Part shown: piece after piece, positions 45,426 to 53,597 of the stretch
Layout of the letters: each line of letters opens with the position of its first letter
How positions within the stretch are numbered: position 1 is the stretch's first letter
NCBI RefSeq assembly: GCF_007829885.1
Contig: NZ_VIWW01000001.1
Span: 3,100,001 to 3,164,000, forward strand
Direction: 5' to 3'
DNA length: 64,000 bases
Source: Streptomyces brevispora
GTDB lineage: Bacteria > Actinomycetota > Actinomycetes > Streptomycetales > Streptomycetaceae
Notes under the pieces: model-generated
Told to the model about the DNA's origin: nothing
Database searches by the model: none
What the model saw: only the letters and a program-made list of their open reading frames with translations
Program-made: the position numbers and the translations under genes

Positions 45426-46361
45426 TCAGGGCCGCCCGTCCTGGTTCCGGGCCAGCCAGTCGGAGGCCACCGTGAACTCCGAGTCCGACGTACCCGCACG
45501 CAAGGGGCCAACGTCCGCAGGCGTCACGCCGGCCCGCGGATAGGAGCCGAGGAAGCGGACGTTCGGGCAGATCCGCTTCAGCCCCATCAGCGCCTCACCC
45601 ACCCGCCGGTCGGAGATGTGGCCTTCGGCGTCCACCGCGAAGCAGTAGTTCCCGATGCCCGCGCCCGTCGGCCGGGACTGGATCAGCATCAGGTTCACCC
45701 CGCGCACCGCGAACTCCTGGAGCAGTTCGAGCAGCGCACCGGGATGGTCGTCGCCCAGCCAGATGACCACCGACGTCTTGTCCGCACCGGTCGGCGCCGA
45801 CGGCCGGGCCGGGCGTCCCACCAGCACGAAACGGGTCTGGGCGTTCTCCGCATCGTGGATCTCGGTCACCAGTGGTTCGAGCCCGTAGGTCGCCGCGGCG
45901 AACTCACCGGCGAAGGCGGCGTCGTACCGCCCCTCCTGCACGAGCCGCGCACCGTCCGCGTTGGACGCCGCCGACTCCCATACGGCCTGGGGGAGATGGG
46001 CTGCCATCCAGTTGCGCACCTGCGGCTGTGCGGCCGGGTGCGCGGTGACCGTCTTGACGTCGGACAGCTTGGTGCCGGGGCGCACGAGCAGCGCGAAGGT
46101 GATGGAGAGCAGCACCTCGCGGTAGATCATCAACGGTTCACCGCTGGTCAGCTGGTCGAGCGTGGTGGTGATGCCGCCCTCGACGGAGTTCTCGATCGGT
46201 ACGAGTGCCGCGGCGGCCGTGCCGTTGCGCACCGCGTCCAGGGCCGCGGGTACGGACACCATCGGGACGAGCTCGCGGGTCGCGGCTTCCGGGAGCGTAC
46301 GGAGGGCGACCTCGGTGAAGGTGCCCTCGGGGCCGAGATAGGCGTAGCGCGTGGCGGACAT
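45426..46361 (-). CDS. pheA: prephenate dehydratase
   Basis: A 311-residue enzyme that converts prephenate to phenylpyruvate for phenylalanine. The catalytic domain (~1-185) has YLGPEGTFTEVALRTLP, VPIENSVEGGITTTLDQL and AHPAAQPQVRNWM, and the Thr-Arg-Phe motif appears as NAQTRFVLVG. A C-terminal ACT domain (~200-280, TSVVIWLGDDHPGALLELLQ, ESRPT-like QSRPTGAGIGNYCF) gives feedback control by phenylalanine. No fused chorismate mutase. It is the last gene before the gap to serS and lies 27 bases after dtpA on the same strand order reversed. Confidence 0.96.
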   Translation of the reverse strand: MSATRYAYLGPEGTFTEVALRTLPEAATRELVPMVSVPAALDAVRNGTAAAALVPIENSVEGGITTTLDQLTSGEPLMIYREVLLSITFALLVRPGTKLSDVKTVTAHPAAQPQVRNWMAAHLPQAVWESAASNADGARLVQEGRYDAAFAGEFAAATYGLEPLVTEIHDAENAQTRFVLVGRPARPSAPTGADKTSVVIWLGDDHPGALLELLQEFAVRGVNLMLIQSRPTGAGIGNYCFAVDAEGHISDRRVGEALMGLKRICPNVRFLGSYPRAGVTPADVGPLRAGTSDSEFTVASDWLARNQDGRP

Positions 46362-46388
46362 ACCGTCACCCTAATGCGCCGGGGTGGC

Positions 46389-47714
46389 TCAGGACTCCAA
46401 CAACCGCTGGCCCACGTACTCCCCGCTCGCCGCACCGCCGGGCACCGCGAAGAGGCCGCTCGCCTCGTGGCGGAGGAAGGGCGACAGGGCGTCTCCCCGG
46501 TCGAGTTTGCGCTGCACCGGTACGAAGCCCCGCAGCGGATCCGCCTGCCAGCAGATGAACAGCAGCCCGGCGTCCGGGGTGCCGTCCGCGGCGATGCCGT
46601 CGTGGTACGAGAACGGGCGGCGGAGCATGGCCGCTCCGCTGTTGCGCTCGGGGGACGAGATCCGGGCGTGGGCGTTGTCGGGGATCAGGAGTCTGCCGTC
46701 GGGGCCCGCCTTGTCGAGGTCCATTTCGGTGGTCTCGGTGCCGCCGCTCAGGGGTGCGCCGTCCGCCTTGCGCCGGCCGATGACCCGTTCCTGACGTTCC
46801 ACCGGGAGCTTCTCCCAGTCGTCGAGCAGCATCCTGATCCGCCGGACGACCGCGTACGAGCCGCCGGCCAGCCATTCGTACTTCGCGTCGTCGGCGCCGG
46901 ACGGGACGAAGACGCGCCGGTCGAAGTCGTTGTCGGCCGGTTTCGGATTGCCGGTGCCGTCGATCTGGCCCATCAGATTGCGGGCGGTCATCGGCTTGGC
47001 GGTGGCGCCGGGCGTGCGGTTGAAGCCGTTCATCTGCCAGCGCACGGTGGCCGTCGAAGCGGCCTCCTTCTGTACGGCTCGCAGCGCGTGGAAGGCGACG
47101 AGTGCGTCGTCGGCGCCGATCTGCACCCAGAGGTCGCCGTTGGAGCGGGCGGTGTCGAGGTGGTCGGCGGAGAACGGCGGCAGCGGGTCGAGTCCCGGTG
47201 GCCGGCGCCCGGCCAGGCCCGTGCGTTCGAAGAATGTGGCGCCGAAGCCGAAGGTGACGGTCAGCGAGGACGGTCCGGCGTCCAGTGCGATGCCGGTGTC
47301 GTGCCCTGTGCCGTCCGCCGCGCCACCCGCGGTGGGTTCGCCGGCCATCAGCCGCTGCGCGGCGGCGGACCAGCGGCGCATCAGGGCGGCCGCCTCCTTC
47401 CGCCCGGCGCCGGGGGCCAGGTCGAAGGCGATGAGATGGCCGCTCGCCTGAAGCGGGGTGGTGATCCCCGGTTGATGTTTCCCGTGAAACATCACCTCGG
47501 ATGAGCCGATGGAGGCCAGCGCGGTCGGCGCGTCGTCCCGCGTCGCGGCGTAGCCGGTCGCACCGCCGGCCGCCCCGATCATCAGGCCGGTGGCCCCGGC
47601 CGCGCCCGCGGTGCCGAGCAGCCGCCGCCGGGAGAGGGCGCCGGTGGTCCCGGGCCCGGTCCCGGCCTCGTCGCCGGTCTTCTTGGTCTCGGTGTGTGTG
47701 CTGTTTCCGCTCAC
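46389..47714 (-). CDS. dtpA: Tat-exported dye-decolourising haem peroxidase
   Basis: A 441-residue Dyp-type peroxidase. The N-terminus has a twin-arginine signal (LSRRRLLGTAGAAGATGLMI) before residue ~60. The family motif GxxDG is present as MGQIDGTGNP, and a proximal histidine is plausible in LIPDNAHARISSPE. In S. lividans the orthologue DtpA is exported by Tat and works with the copper oxidase GlxA and the adjacent Sco/EcuC copper chaperones in hyphal development; the gene order here is the same. The GTG at 47714 lies eight bases after the copCD stop, so it ends the copper operon. Confidence 0.93.
   Translation of the reverse strand: MSGNSTHTETKKTGDEAGTGPGTTGALSRRRLLGTAGAAGATGLMIGAAGGATGYAATRDDAPTALASIGSSEVMFHGKHQPGITTPLQASGHLIAFDLAPGAGRKEAAALMRRWSAAAQRLMAGEPTAGGAADGTGHDTGIALDAGPSSLTVTFGFGATFFERTGLAGRRPPGLDPLPPFSADHLDTARSNGDLWVQIGADDALVAFHALRAVQKEAASTATVRWQMNGFNRTPGATAKPMTARNLMGQIDGTGNPKPADNDFDRRVFVPSGADDAKYEWLAGGSYAVVRRIRMLLDDWEKLPVERQERVIGRRKADGAPLSGGTETTEMDLDKAGPDGRLLIPDNAHARISSPERNSGAAMLRRPFSYHDGIAADGTPDAGLLFICWQADPLRGFVPVQRKLDRGDALSPFLRHEASGLFAVPGGAASGEYVGQRLLES
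47477..47490. promoter_or_regulatory. parS-like site within dtpA
   Basis: GTTTCCCGTGAAAC differs from the perfect parS palindrome by one base (C for A at position 6). It lies in the dtpA codons for VMFHGK. Degenerate sites of this type may still bind ParB. Confidence 0.6.
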
Positions 47715-47722
47715 GATCCCGC

Positions 47723-49798
47723 TCAGCCGATCTTCACGTTCTTGTCGACCGTCGTCTGGTCGATGTCCGATGTCCGCACGGTCGCCGAGACGTTCCAGTT
47801 GCCCGCCATCGGGATCTGGACACCGCCGGCTATCCAGTGCCCCTCGGTCAGCCGGACCGGGACCACCGGAAGGGGGCCGATGTCCTTGGACTTCAGGGTG
47901 AGGGCGAGCTTCACCTCGGGGACGTCCATGGCCTTCCCGCTGATGTCAGCGATCCAGATGTGGAGCTCATTGGCCCCGGTACGGCCCGGGGCGATGTCCA
48001 TTCGGACCGTGCCCCTGCCGTTCTTGCCGCCGGTGCCGAAGGGCAGCGTGAGGTTGACGGGACCGCTCGACGCAGGGGCGGCGGCCGCGTTCGACGCGCG
48101 GGCCGCCTCCTCCTCGGTACGGCCGGGCTCGGTCGAGGTCAGGATGGTGGTCACCGCCAGCAGGGCCACCGCGACGCCGACTTCGGCCAGCACCGAGCGG
48201 CGGAGGCCGGAGCGGTCGGGGTCGGCATCACGCACCCGCTTCTTCTCAGCGGTTGCCACGGCGGCCTTCTGGCGGGCGAGCTGGACGGCTCGCGCGGGGT
48301 CCTGCGACACCGGGTCCTGCGACACCGGGTGCTGCGACACGGGGTCCTGTGACACCGAGTCCTGCGACACCGAGTCCGAATCGGCCTTGGTCTCGGTAGC
48401 GGCTTCGGTAGCGGCCCCGGCCCTGGCCTCGGCCATGACTTCGGCCTCGACTTCGGCCTCGACTGCGGTCTCGGCTTCGGCCTCGACTGCGGCCACCGGC
48501 GCCGCAGCCGCGCCACCGCCGGCCGCCAGCCGTGCCGTCCACCGGCGTGAGATCGACGCGACCCCGACGAGGACCGCGACGAGCCCCACCTTCACGAGCA
48601 GCAGCTGCCCGTACCCGGTGTCGGTCAGCGCGGACCAGGAGCCCAGCTGACGCCAGGACTGGTAGATCCCGGTGGCGGCGACCACGAGGACACTGCCGAA
48701 CGCGATCCGGGAGAAGCGCCGTACCGCGTCGGCGGTGACGTCGGGCGTGCGGTACAGCGCGACCAGCAGGGCCGCGAGCCCGCCCAGCCAGGTGGCTACG
48801 GCCAGGAGATGGAGCACGTCGACCGGCATGGCGACCCCCGGCTGGATGCCGGTCGACGCGTGCTCGGCGAGCGCCCAGGTCCCGGCGATCCCGGCGGCGA
48901 TGACCGCCCCGCCGATGGCGAGGCCGAAGGTGAGGTCCTTCTTCTCGCGTTCGTCCTCGCGCTTCGCGTACGTCCCGAACAGCACGGCGATGAACAGCGC
49001 ACTGGCTCCGAGCAACAGCAGCCGCGAGACGAGTGCGGCGCCGGGCTTGGTGTCGAGGACCGCCGTCAGCCCGTCGAGGTCGAAGGCGTCCGCGAGCTTC
49101 CCGGAGCCGGTGTAGGGGTTGCGCAGCAGCAGCATGGCGAGAGTGGCCGCGGTGAGGGTCGTCCAGCCGCGCACCACGAGGCGTTGCAGCGGGCGCGCGC
49201 CCGCCCCGCGCTGCCAGCAGGCGAGCACGAAGGCCGCGCCGCCCACGAGCACGATGAAGCCGGCGTACGCGGCGTAGCGCGCGATGCCGTAGAGCGTGCC
49301 GACGAGGCCGCCCCCGGCCTCGTTGTCCGGGAGGGCGACGGTGGTCTTCGAGGGGGCGCCGATGGAGAAGGTGAAGGCTCCGGAGACCGGATGGCTGTCG
49401 GCGGAGACGGCCTGCCAGGCGACGGTGTACGTGCCGTCGGGCAGGCCGGCGTGCAGGGCGACGCCGTATTGCACGGTGGAGCCGCTGTGCAGGTCGAGCG
49501 GGGCGGCCTCGGTGTCGGCGCGCTTGCCGTCGGGGTCCAGGACCCGGATGGATCCCTCGCCCATGGCCACCTGCTCGGAGAAGGTCAGCGTGACCTGTTT
49601 GGGTGCGGTGTCGACCACCGCCCCGTCCTGCGGGTCGCTCCCGGTGAGTGCGGCGTGAGCCGACGCGGGACCCGCTACGGCCAGCAGCAGGCCGAACACC
49701 ATGCCGATCAGAGCGGCGAGGAGTCCGGCCGCGGCGAGCGGCCGGCGTATGGCGGGTACGGACGGGGGCGGCCCGAAGTGCGGGGCGGTGGCTGTCAT
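47723..49798 (-). CDS. CopC-CopD copper import/resistance fusion
   Basis: A 691-residue membrane protein. A signal peptide ends at ASAHAALTGSDP, so the mature CopC domain begins with the copper-binding His; a second His lies in VSADSHPVSG (~residue 135). The CopD part (~175-430) has about eight helices. Then comes a low-complexity linker, rich in Ala/Glu followed by five SQDxV/SQDP-type pentapeptides encoded by 15-base DNA repeats (48300-48372). A last helix (VALLAVTTILTS) leads to a C-terminal extracytoplasmic beta domain (~590-691). It should move or hold copper at the membrane for delivery to cuproenzymes. It sits 14 bases after ecuC. Confidence 0.9.
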   Translation of the reverse strand: MTATAPHFGPPPSVPAIRRPLAAAGLLAALIGMVFGLLLAVAGPASAHAALTGSDPQDGAVVDTAPKQVTLTFSEQVAMGEGSIRVLDPDGKRADTEAAPLDLHSGSTVQYGVALHAGLPDGTYTVAWQAVSADSHPVSGAFTFSIGAPSKTTVALPDNEAGGGLVGTLYGIARYAAYAGFIVLVGGAAFVLACWQRGAGARPLQRLVVRGWTTLTAATLAMLLLRNPYTGSGKLADAFDLDGLTAVLDTKPGAALVSRLLLLGASALFIAVLFGTYAKREDEREKKDLTFGLAIGGAVIAAGIAGTWALAEHASTGIQPGVAMPVDVLHLLAVATWLGGLAALLVALYRTPDVTADAVRRFSRIAFGSVLVVAATGIYQSWRQLGSWSALTDTGYGQLLLVKVGLVAVLVGVASISRRWTARLAAGGGAAAAPVAAVEAEAETAVEAEVEAEVMAEARAGAATEAATETKADSDSVSQDSVSQDPVSQHPVSQDPVSQDPARAVQLARQKAAVATAEKKRVRDADPDRSGLRRSVLAEVGVAVALLAVTTILTSTEPGRTEEEAARASNAAAAPASSGPVNLTLPFGTGGKNGRGTVRMDIAPGRTGANELHIWIADISGKAMDVPEVKLALTLKSKDIGPLPVVPVRLTEGHWIAGGVQIPMAGNWNVSATVRTSDIDQTTVDKNVKIG
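48300..48372 (-). repeat. 15-base tandem repeats within the copCD gene
   Basis: About five copies of a unit like TGCGACACCGGGTCC (plus-strand reading) encode repeated VSQDP/VSQDS/VSQHP pentapeptides on the minus strand. Copy number is likely to vary between strains. Confidence 0.85.
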
Positions 49799-49812
49799 GG
49801 TCTGTCAGTCCC

Positions 49813-50262
49813 TCACTGCTTCTTCGGGTTGTGGGTGGTCTCCTTCACGGGAAGGTCGACCTTGATCGGGCCGGCCTTCTCGAAGTGCAGCTCCATGGAC
49901 ACCTTCTCGCCCTGCTTGGGCTGCTGCTTGAGCTTCATGAACATGATGTGGTTTCCGCCGCGTTCCAGGTCCAGCTCACCGCCCGCGGGTACGGCGAAGG
50001 ACGTCACCATGCGCATCGCCTGGTTCTTCGTCTCGTGGATCGTGACGTCGTCCGAGAGCGGGCTGGTGACAGAGGTGAGCCGGTCGGAGCTGCCGCCGCT
50101 GTTCTGCACGACGAGGAAGGCGGCCGCCATGTCGTTGACGGGCTGCGGCATGAACGCGCCGATGACCTTCAGCTCCGGCTCGCTGCCCGAGGAGGAGCAC
50201 CCCGCCAGCGTCAGACCCGTGGAGAGGGCCAGGACGCCGGCGAGGGTGGTGCGGCGGTTCAA
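49813..50262 (-). CDS. ecuC: PCuAC-type extracytoplasmic copper chaperone lipoprotein
   Basis: A 149-residue lipoprotein; the lipobox is LTLAGC at residue ~22. The copper motif H(M)..M..H.M is seen as TIHETKNQAMRM and, later, GGNHIMFMKL. It hands Cu(I) to the Sco protein encoded just upstream. The start codon is TTG (50262) overlapping the sco stop (TTGA), with GGGGGAG upstream, so the pair is translationally coupled. Orthologue of EcuC of S. lividans from context. Confidence 0.92.
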   Translation of the reverse strand: MNRRTTLAGVLALSTGLTLAGCSSSGSEPELKVIGAFMPQPVNDMAAAFLVVQNSGGSSDRLTSVTSPLSDDVTIHETKNQAMRMVTSFAVPAGGELDLERGGNHIMFMKLKQQPKQGEKVSMELHFEKAGPIKVDLPVKETTHNPKKQ

Positions 50263-50912
50263 GGCTTCTCCCCCTTGATGAGCTTGGGGAGGTCCTTGGT
50301 GTAGTCGTCGGGCGTGGTGTCCTCGCTGTACAGCACGTATCCCTGGTCGGTCTTCGGGGAGAACGCGATGACCTGCGAGCCGTGCATCGAGACGATCGTG
50401 CCGTCCTTCTCCTTCTTCGGTGCGTCGATACCGATGCCGATCTGCCGGGCGCCCGCCTGGATGGTCGGGAAGTCGCCGGTGAGACCGGTGAAGGACGGGT
50501 CCTGGGACTTGAGCCAGCTGCCCAGTGAGGACGGAGTGTCCCGCTCCGGGTCGGTGGTGACGAAGACGACCTGGAGCTTGTCCCGGTCGGCCTCGGGGAG
50601 GGACTTCTTGGCGATCGCGATGTTGCTCATGATGAGCGGGCAGACGTCGGGGCAGTTGGTGTAGCCGAAGTAGATGAGCGTCGGCCTGCCCTTGGTCTTC
50701 TCACGCAGGTCGTACTTCTTGCCATGGGTGTCGGTGAGGACGAGATTCGGCTTGGTGAACGGCTGGTCGAGCACCGTCGCGGCCTTGGTCTTCGCCTCCA
50801 TCGACACGTCGGCGATGGGCTTCTTGCTGTCGTTGTCACTGCCGCCGCAGGCGGACAGGGTGAGCGCGGCCGCGGCGACGAGCGCCGCGGCCAGCACAGA
50901 CTTCTTAACCAT
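50259..50912 (-). CDS. sco: Sco/SenC copper-delivery lipoprotein
   Basis: A 217-residue thioredoxin-fold lipoprotein with a signal/lipobox (ALTLSAC at ~23). The copper-binding cysteines are GYTNCPDVCPLIMSN (CxxxC) and the conserved histidine is in SMHGSQVIAF. Sco proteins metallate the CuA site of cytochrome c oxidase, or reduce its cysteines; in Streptomyces Sco also supplies GlxA/DtpA-related copper traffic. The ATG at 50912 was chosen for a normal signal-peptide length. Confidence 0.93.
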   Translation of the reverse strand: MVKKSVLAAALVAAAALTLSACGGSDNDSKKPIADVSMEAKTKAATVLDQPFTKPNLVLTDTHGKKYDLREKTKGRPTLIYFGYTNCPDVCPLIMSNIAIAKKSLPEADRDKLQVVFVTTDPERDTPSSLGSWLKSQDPSFTGLTGDFPTIQAGARQIGIGIDAPKKEKDGTIVSMHGSQVIAFSPKTDQGYVLYSEDTTPDDYTKDLPKLIKGEKP

Positions 50913-50961
50913 GGAGCACTGATTCCTGATGGGTCGGTGTGGCGGGTGGGGCTTTGGACGG

Positions 50962-51702
50962 TCAGGCGGTACGCCGACGGCCGGCCAGGACGCCGAAGGC
51001 GACACCCGCGACGCCGATGACGATGCCGACGATGCCGAGGACGCGGGCCGTGGTGTCGCTGGAGGAGCCGGACGAGGACGCCGAAGCCGTCGTCTTCTCG
51101 TCCTTCGCGTGGTCTGCGGAATCGCTCGTGTCGCCGGAGGCGGCCGCCGCGCCGTGCGCGCCGTCGGTGGCGGCCGTCAGCTTGAGGACCGGAGCGGGAC
51201 TCTCGGGCTCCTCGGCCCCGTCCTTCTGCTCCTCGATCCAGCGGACGACTTCCTTGTTGTCGTACGTCTGGATGGCCTTGAACACGAGCTGGTCGGCGTC
51301 CTCGGGGAGCTGGCCGACGGAGAGCGGGAACTGCTGGAAGCGGCCGGGCTCGATCTTGCCGCCGTCCGCGGTCCAGGTGACCTTGGAGACGGCCTTGTCG
51401 ATCTTCTTGCCGTGCATGTCGAGCGGCTTGGCCAGCTTGCTCGTGGTGACGTCGATCTTCCAGCCGGGGATTGCCTCGGGCTGGACGGAGGCCAGCGGGT
51501 GGTCGGTCGGGAAGTTGACCTCGAGCTTGGTCGTCGCGGCGTCGTCACGCTCGTTGGGGACCTTGAAGTTGATGACGGCGTAACCGCCCTTGGCGGCCTC
51601 GCCCTGCGGCTGGACGCTGACGTGGGCGGAAGCCGTACCGGCCAGGATCAGCACGGTGGACGCGGCGACGCCGCCGACGAGGGCGATGCGAGAGACGTTC
51701 AT
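50962..51702 (-). CDS. YcnI-family (DUF1775) copper-binding protein
   Basis: A 246-residue secreted, membrane-anchored protein. The signal peptide ends TASAHVSVQP, placing the copper-binding N-terminal His at the mature end as in YcnI. The DUF1775 domain (~30-175) contains FKVPNERDDAATTKLEVNFP and ITWTADG-like VTWTADGGKIEPGRFQQFPL. A serine-rich stretch precedes a C-terminal helix (VLGIVGIVIGVAGVAFGVL) and RRR anchor. It lies 49 bases before sco. Confidence 0.9.
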   Translation of the reverse strand: MNVSRIALVGGVAASTVLILAGTASAHVSVQPQGEAAKGGYAVINFKVPNERDDAATTKLEVNFPTDHPLASVQPEAIPGWKIDVTTSKLAKPLDMHGKKIDKAVSKVTWTADGGKIEPGRFQQFPLSVGQLPEDADQLVFKAIQTYDNKEVVRWIEEQKDGAEEPESPAPVLKLTAATDGAHGAAAASGDTSDSADHAKDEKTTASASSSGSSSDTTARVLGIVGIVIGVAGVAFGVLAGRRRTA

Positions 51703-51866
51703 GTCAGGAATCACTCCACGAAGCACGAAGGAAGGGTGCTCCGCCGCACGGGTGCGCGACGGAATCGCGACACCTCTTCCCTCACGAGCGGAATGTGTGC
51801 GCCGACCCGTACCGGCACCGGAGAGGTACCTGCGAGGGGCGCGTGCATCGAGTGGAGGGTGTCGCG

Positions 51867-52685
51867 TCAGGCTGCGAGGGCGAGTACGGGTGGCGGCCCG
51901 CGCCTGATCACCATGTGCTGCAAGGGATCCCCGGTGGCCGGGGATGGTGCGTCCACAGCCGTACGGAGGATGCGCGGCCCGGTCGTCGGTCCGCCCGGAA
52001 GACCCGCGCGCAGGGCGGACACGAGGACGAGTGCCGCGCGCAGCGCCCGCAGCCGGGCCCCGGCCGCCACCTGCTGGGCGCCGTGCGCCGACAGCCGGGC
52101 GAGCCGGAAGAGGGCGATCTCGCCGCGCCGCAGCAGCCAGCCGGTGGCCAGCGCGGCCAGCAGGTGGCCGAGCAGCATGGGCAGGCTGGGGAACATTCCG
52201 GCGAGGCCGGCCGCTCCGGTGCCGAGCATGCTCCCGGAGGGGGCGGCGGCCATGTGCTGATGGGCCTGCTCGGTCACCGACGCCGGGTCGATGCCCGCGG
52301 TGGTGACGATGCGATGGGCGTCGGTGGCGTTCAACTGCGCCGGGCCCGCCCCGCAGACGAGGCTCGCCGCGAACCGGATCAGTGAGTCCTCGCCGGCCGG
52401 CGGCTGGGGCGTCGCGGTGTGCGTACCCACACCGAAGAGCGTGTGCAGTGCGATCTGTCCGCCGGCCAGGCCCGCGGCGATCGACGGCAGCGAGCGTTCG
52501 CGTCCGGCCAGCGGTACCGCCACCGCGAGGATCCCGAGGAACCCGGCGAGCAGTGTCCATCCGGGCACCGCCGTGCAGGAGGCCAGTGCGTGTCCGGCCG
52601 CGGACAACGCGACGCAGACCGCGGCGAACACCGCGGCCCTCAGAAGCCGCAGACCGGCTCCGGCGCGTCCCACAGACGTAGACAT
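51867..52685 (-). CDS. membrane protein at the head of the copper operon
   Basis: A 272-residue protein with about five hydrophobic segments (residues ~12-32, ~42-60, ~72-90, ~170-190, ~210-230). The middle loop is rich in His and Met (TEQAHQHMAAAPSGSML, MFPSLPMLLGHLL), compatible with copper binding. I recall similar uncharacterised proteins in Streptomyces copper clusters but no name. It precedes YcnI by 164 bases. Its ATG at 52685 diverges from the ATPase gene. Confidence 0.75.
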   Translation of the reverse strand: MSTSVGRAGAGLRLLRAAVFAAVCVALSAAGHALASCTAVPGWTLLAGFLGILAVAVPLAGRERSLPSIAAGLAGGQIALHTLFGVGTHTATPQPPAGEDSLIRFAASLVCGAGPAQLNATDAHRIVTTAGIDPASVTEQAHQHMAAAPSGSMLGTGAAGLAGMFPSLPMLLGHLLAALATGWLLRRGEIALFRLARLSAHGAQQVAAGARLRALRAALVLVSALRAGLPGGPTTGPRILRTAVDAPSPATGDPLQHMVIRRGPPPVLALAA

Positions 52686-52943
52686 GGCCGGGTCATCATC
52701 GCATTGCGCACCCAGCCGCCGTACGGCAGGTCCGGAAGGTCGCCTTCCGCCCGATTGGCTGCGAGCCGGGCTGTTGAAGGTGGTTGCGGATGGGGTAGGA
52801 ACCGCCTTGTGGGCCGGGCAAGCACAGGTGTCGCGAGCCCGGGTATCCGCCGAATGAGCGGTCTCACATCCCGTCTGTGCTTACGAACGGCACCGGGCGG
52901 CAATACGTATCGGTATGTCGAGCCGCAGCCAGGAGGCTGGAGC

Positions 52944-53546
52944 ATGAGCATGTGGTGGTCACTCCATCTGCGGCGCGAAGCTGCGAGCGTTCCGCTCGCC
53001 CGTCGGTTCCTGCTCGGCACGATGGAATCCGCGGGCGTGGACCCGGACATCTCCTACGACCTGTCGGTCGCGCTCAGCGAGGCGTGTGCGAACGCCGTCG
53101 AGCACGGCGGGGCGCATCGTGTTCCGGATGATGTCGGGGAGATCTGGGACGCGTGGGGAGAGCCGTCGGGTACGGCCTGCGGGCAGTACCAGGTCACCGC
53201 ATATCTCAATGGCGAGAGATGCCGTATCGAAGTCGCCGACTCGGGCCCCGGCTTTCCCGCCAGACGCACGCTTCGCGATGCCGCACACCAACAACACCAA
53301 GCGCAGCAGTACGACCCGCACCAGCAGGATCCATATCGTCATGAACCGTGGCAGTTCCAGCCACAGCCGGCCGGGCAGCAGACCGGACATCCGCCGCTCG
53401 CCGCCGAGAGCGGGCGGGGCCTGTGCCTGATCGAGCAGCTCGCCGACCACGTCCACTTCGGCAACCGGCCGGGGCGCGGTGGCGCGGTGGTGAGCTTCGA
53501 CAAGGTCCTGAAATGGCGGGAGGGCGCCCTGCTCATGGTGTCCTGA
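52944..53546 (+). CDS. anti-sigma-factor-type ATP-binding protein
   Basis: A 200-residue GHKL ATPase of the RsbW/SpoIIAB class. The N-box is VALSEACANAVEHG (~50) and the G-boxes are IEVADSGPGFP and ESGRGLCLIEQLADHVHFG. Between them is an unusual Gln/His-rich insert (AHQQHQAQQYDPHQQDPYRH and on). Such proteins bind or phosphorylate sigma-factor antagonists; Streptomyces have many. AGGAGG is well placed before the ATG at 52944. The gene stands alone, convergent with aminopeptidase P. Confidence 0.88.
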   Translation: MSMWWSLHLRREAASVPLARRFLLGTMESAGVDPDISYDLSVALSEACANAVEHGGAHRVPDDVGEIWDAWGEPSGTACGQYQVTAYLNGERCRIEVADSGPGFPARRTLRDAAHQQHQAQQYDPHQQDPYRHEPWQFQPQPAGQQTGHPPLAAESGRGLCLIEQLADHVHFGNRPGRGGAVVSFDKVLKWREGALLMVS

Positions 53547-53591
53547 GCAGAGCGCCCTCCGGCGCGCGTCGACGGCCGGGAACCGGCCGTC
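53521..53591. terminator. two hairpins between convergent genes
   Basis: First hairpin: AGGGCGCCCTGCTCA at 53521-53535 pairs with TGAGCAGAGCGCCCT at 53544-53558, overlapping the end of the upstream gene. Second: GACGGCCGG at 53571-53579 with CCGGCCGTC at 53583-53591. Together they can stop transcription from both sides. Confidence 0.8.
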
Positions 53592-53597
53592 GGCAGG

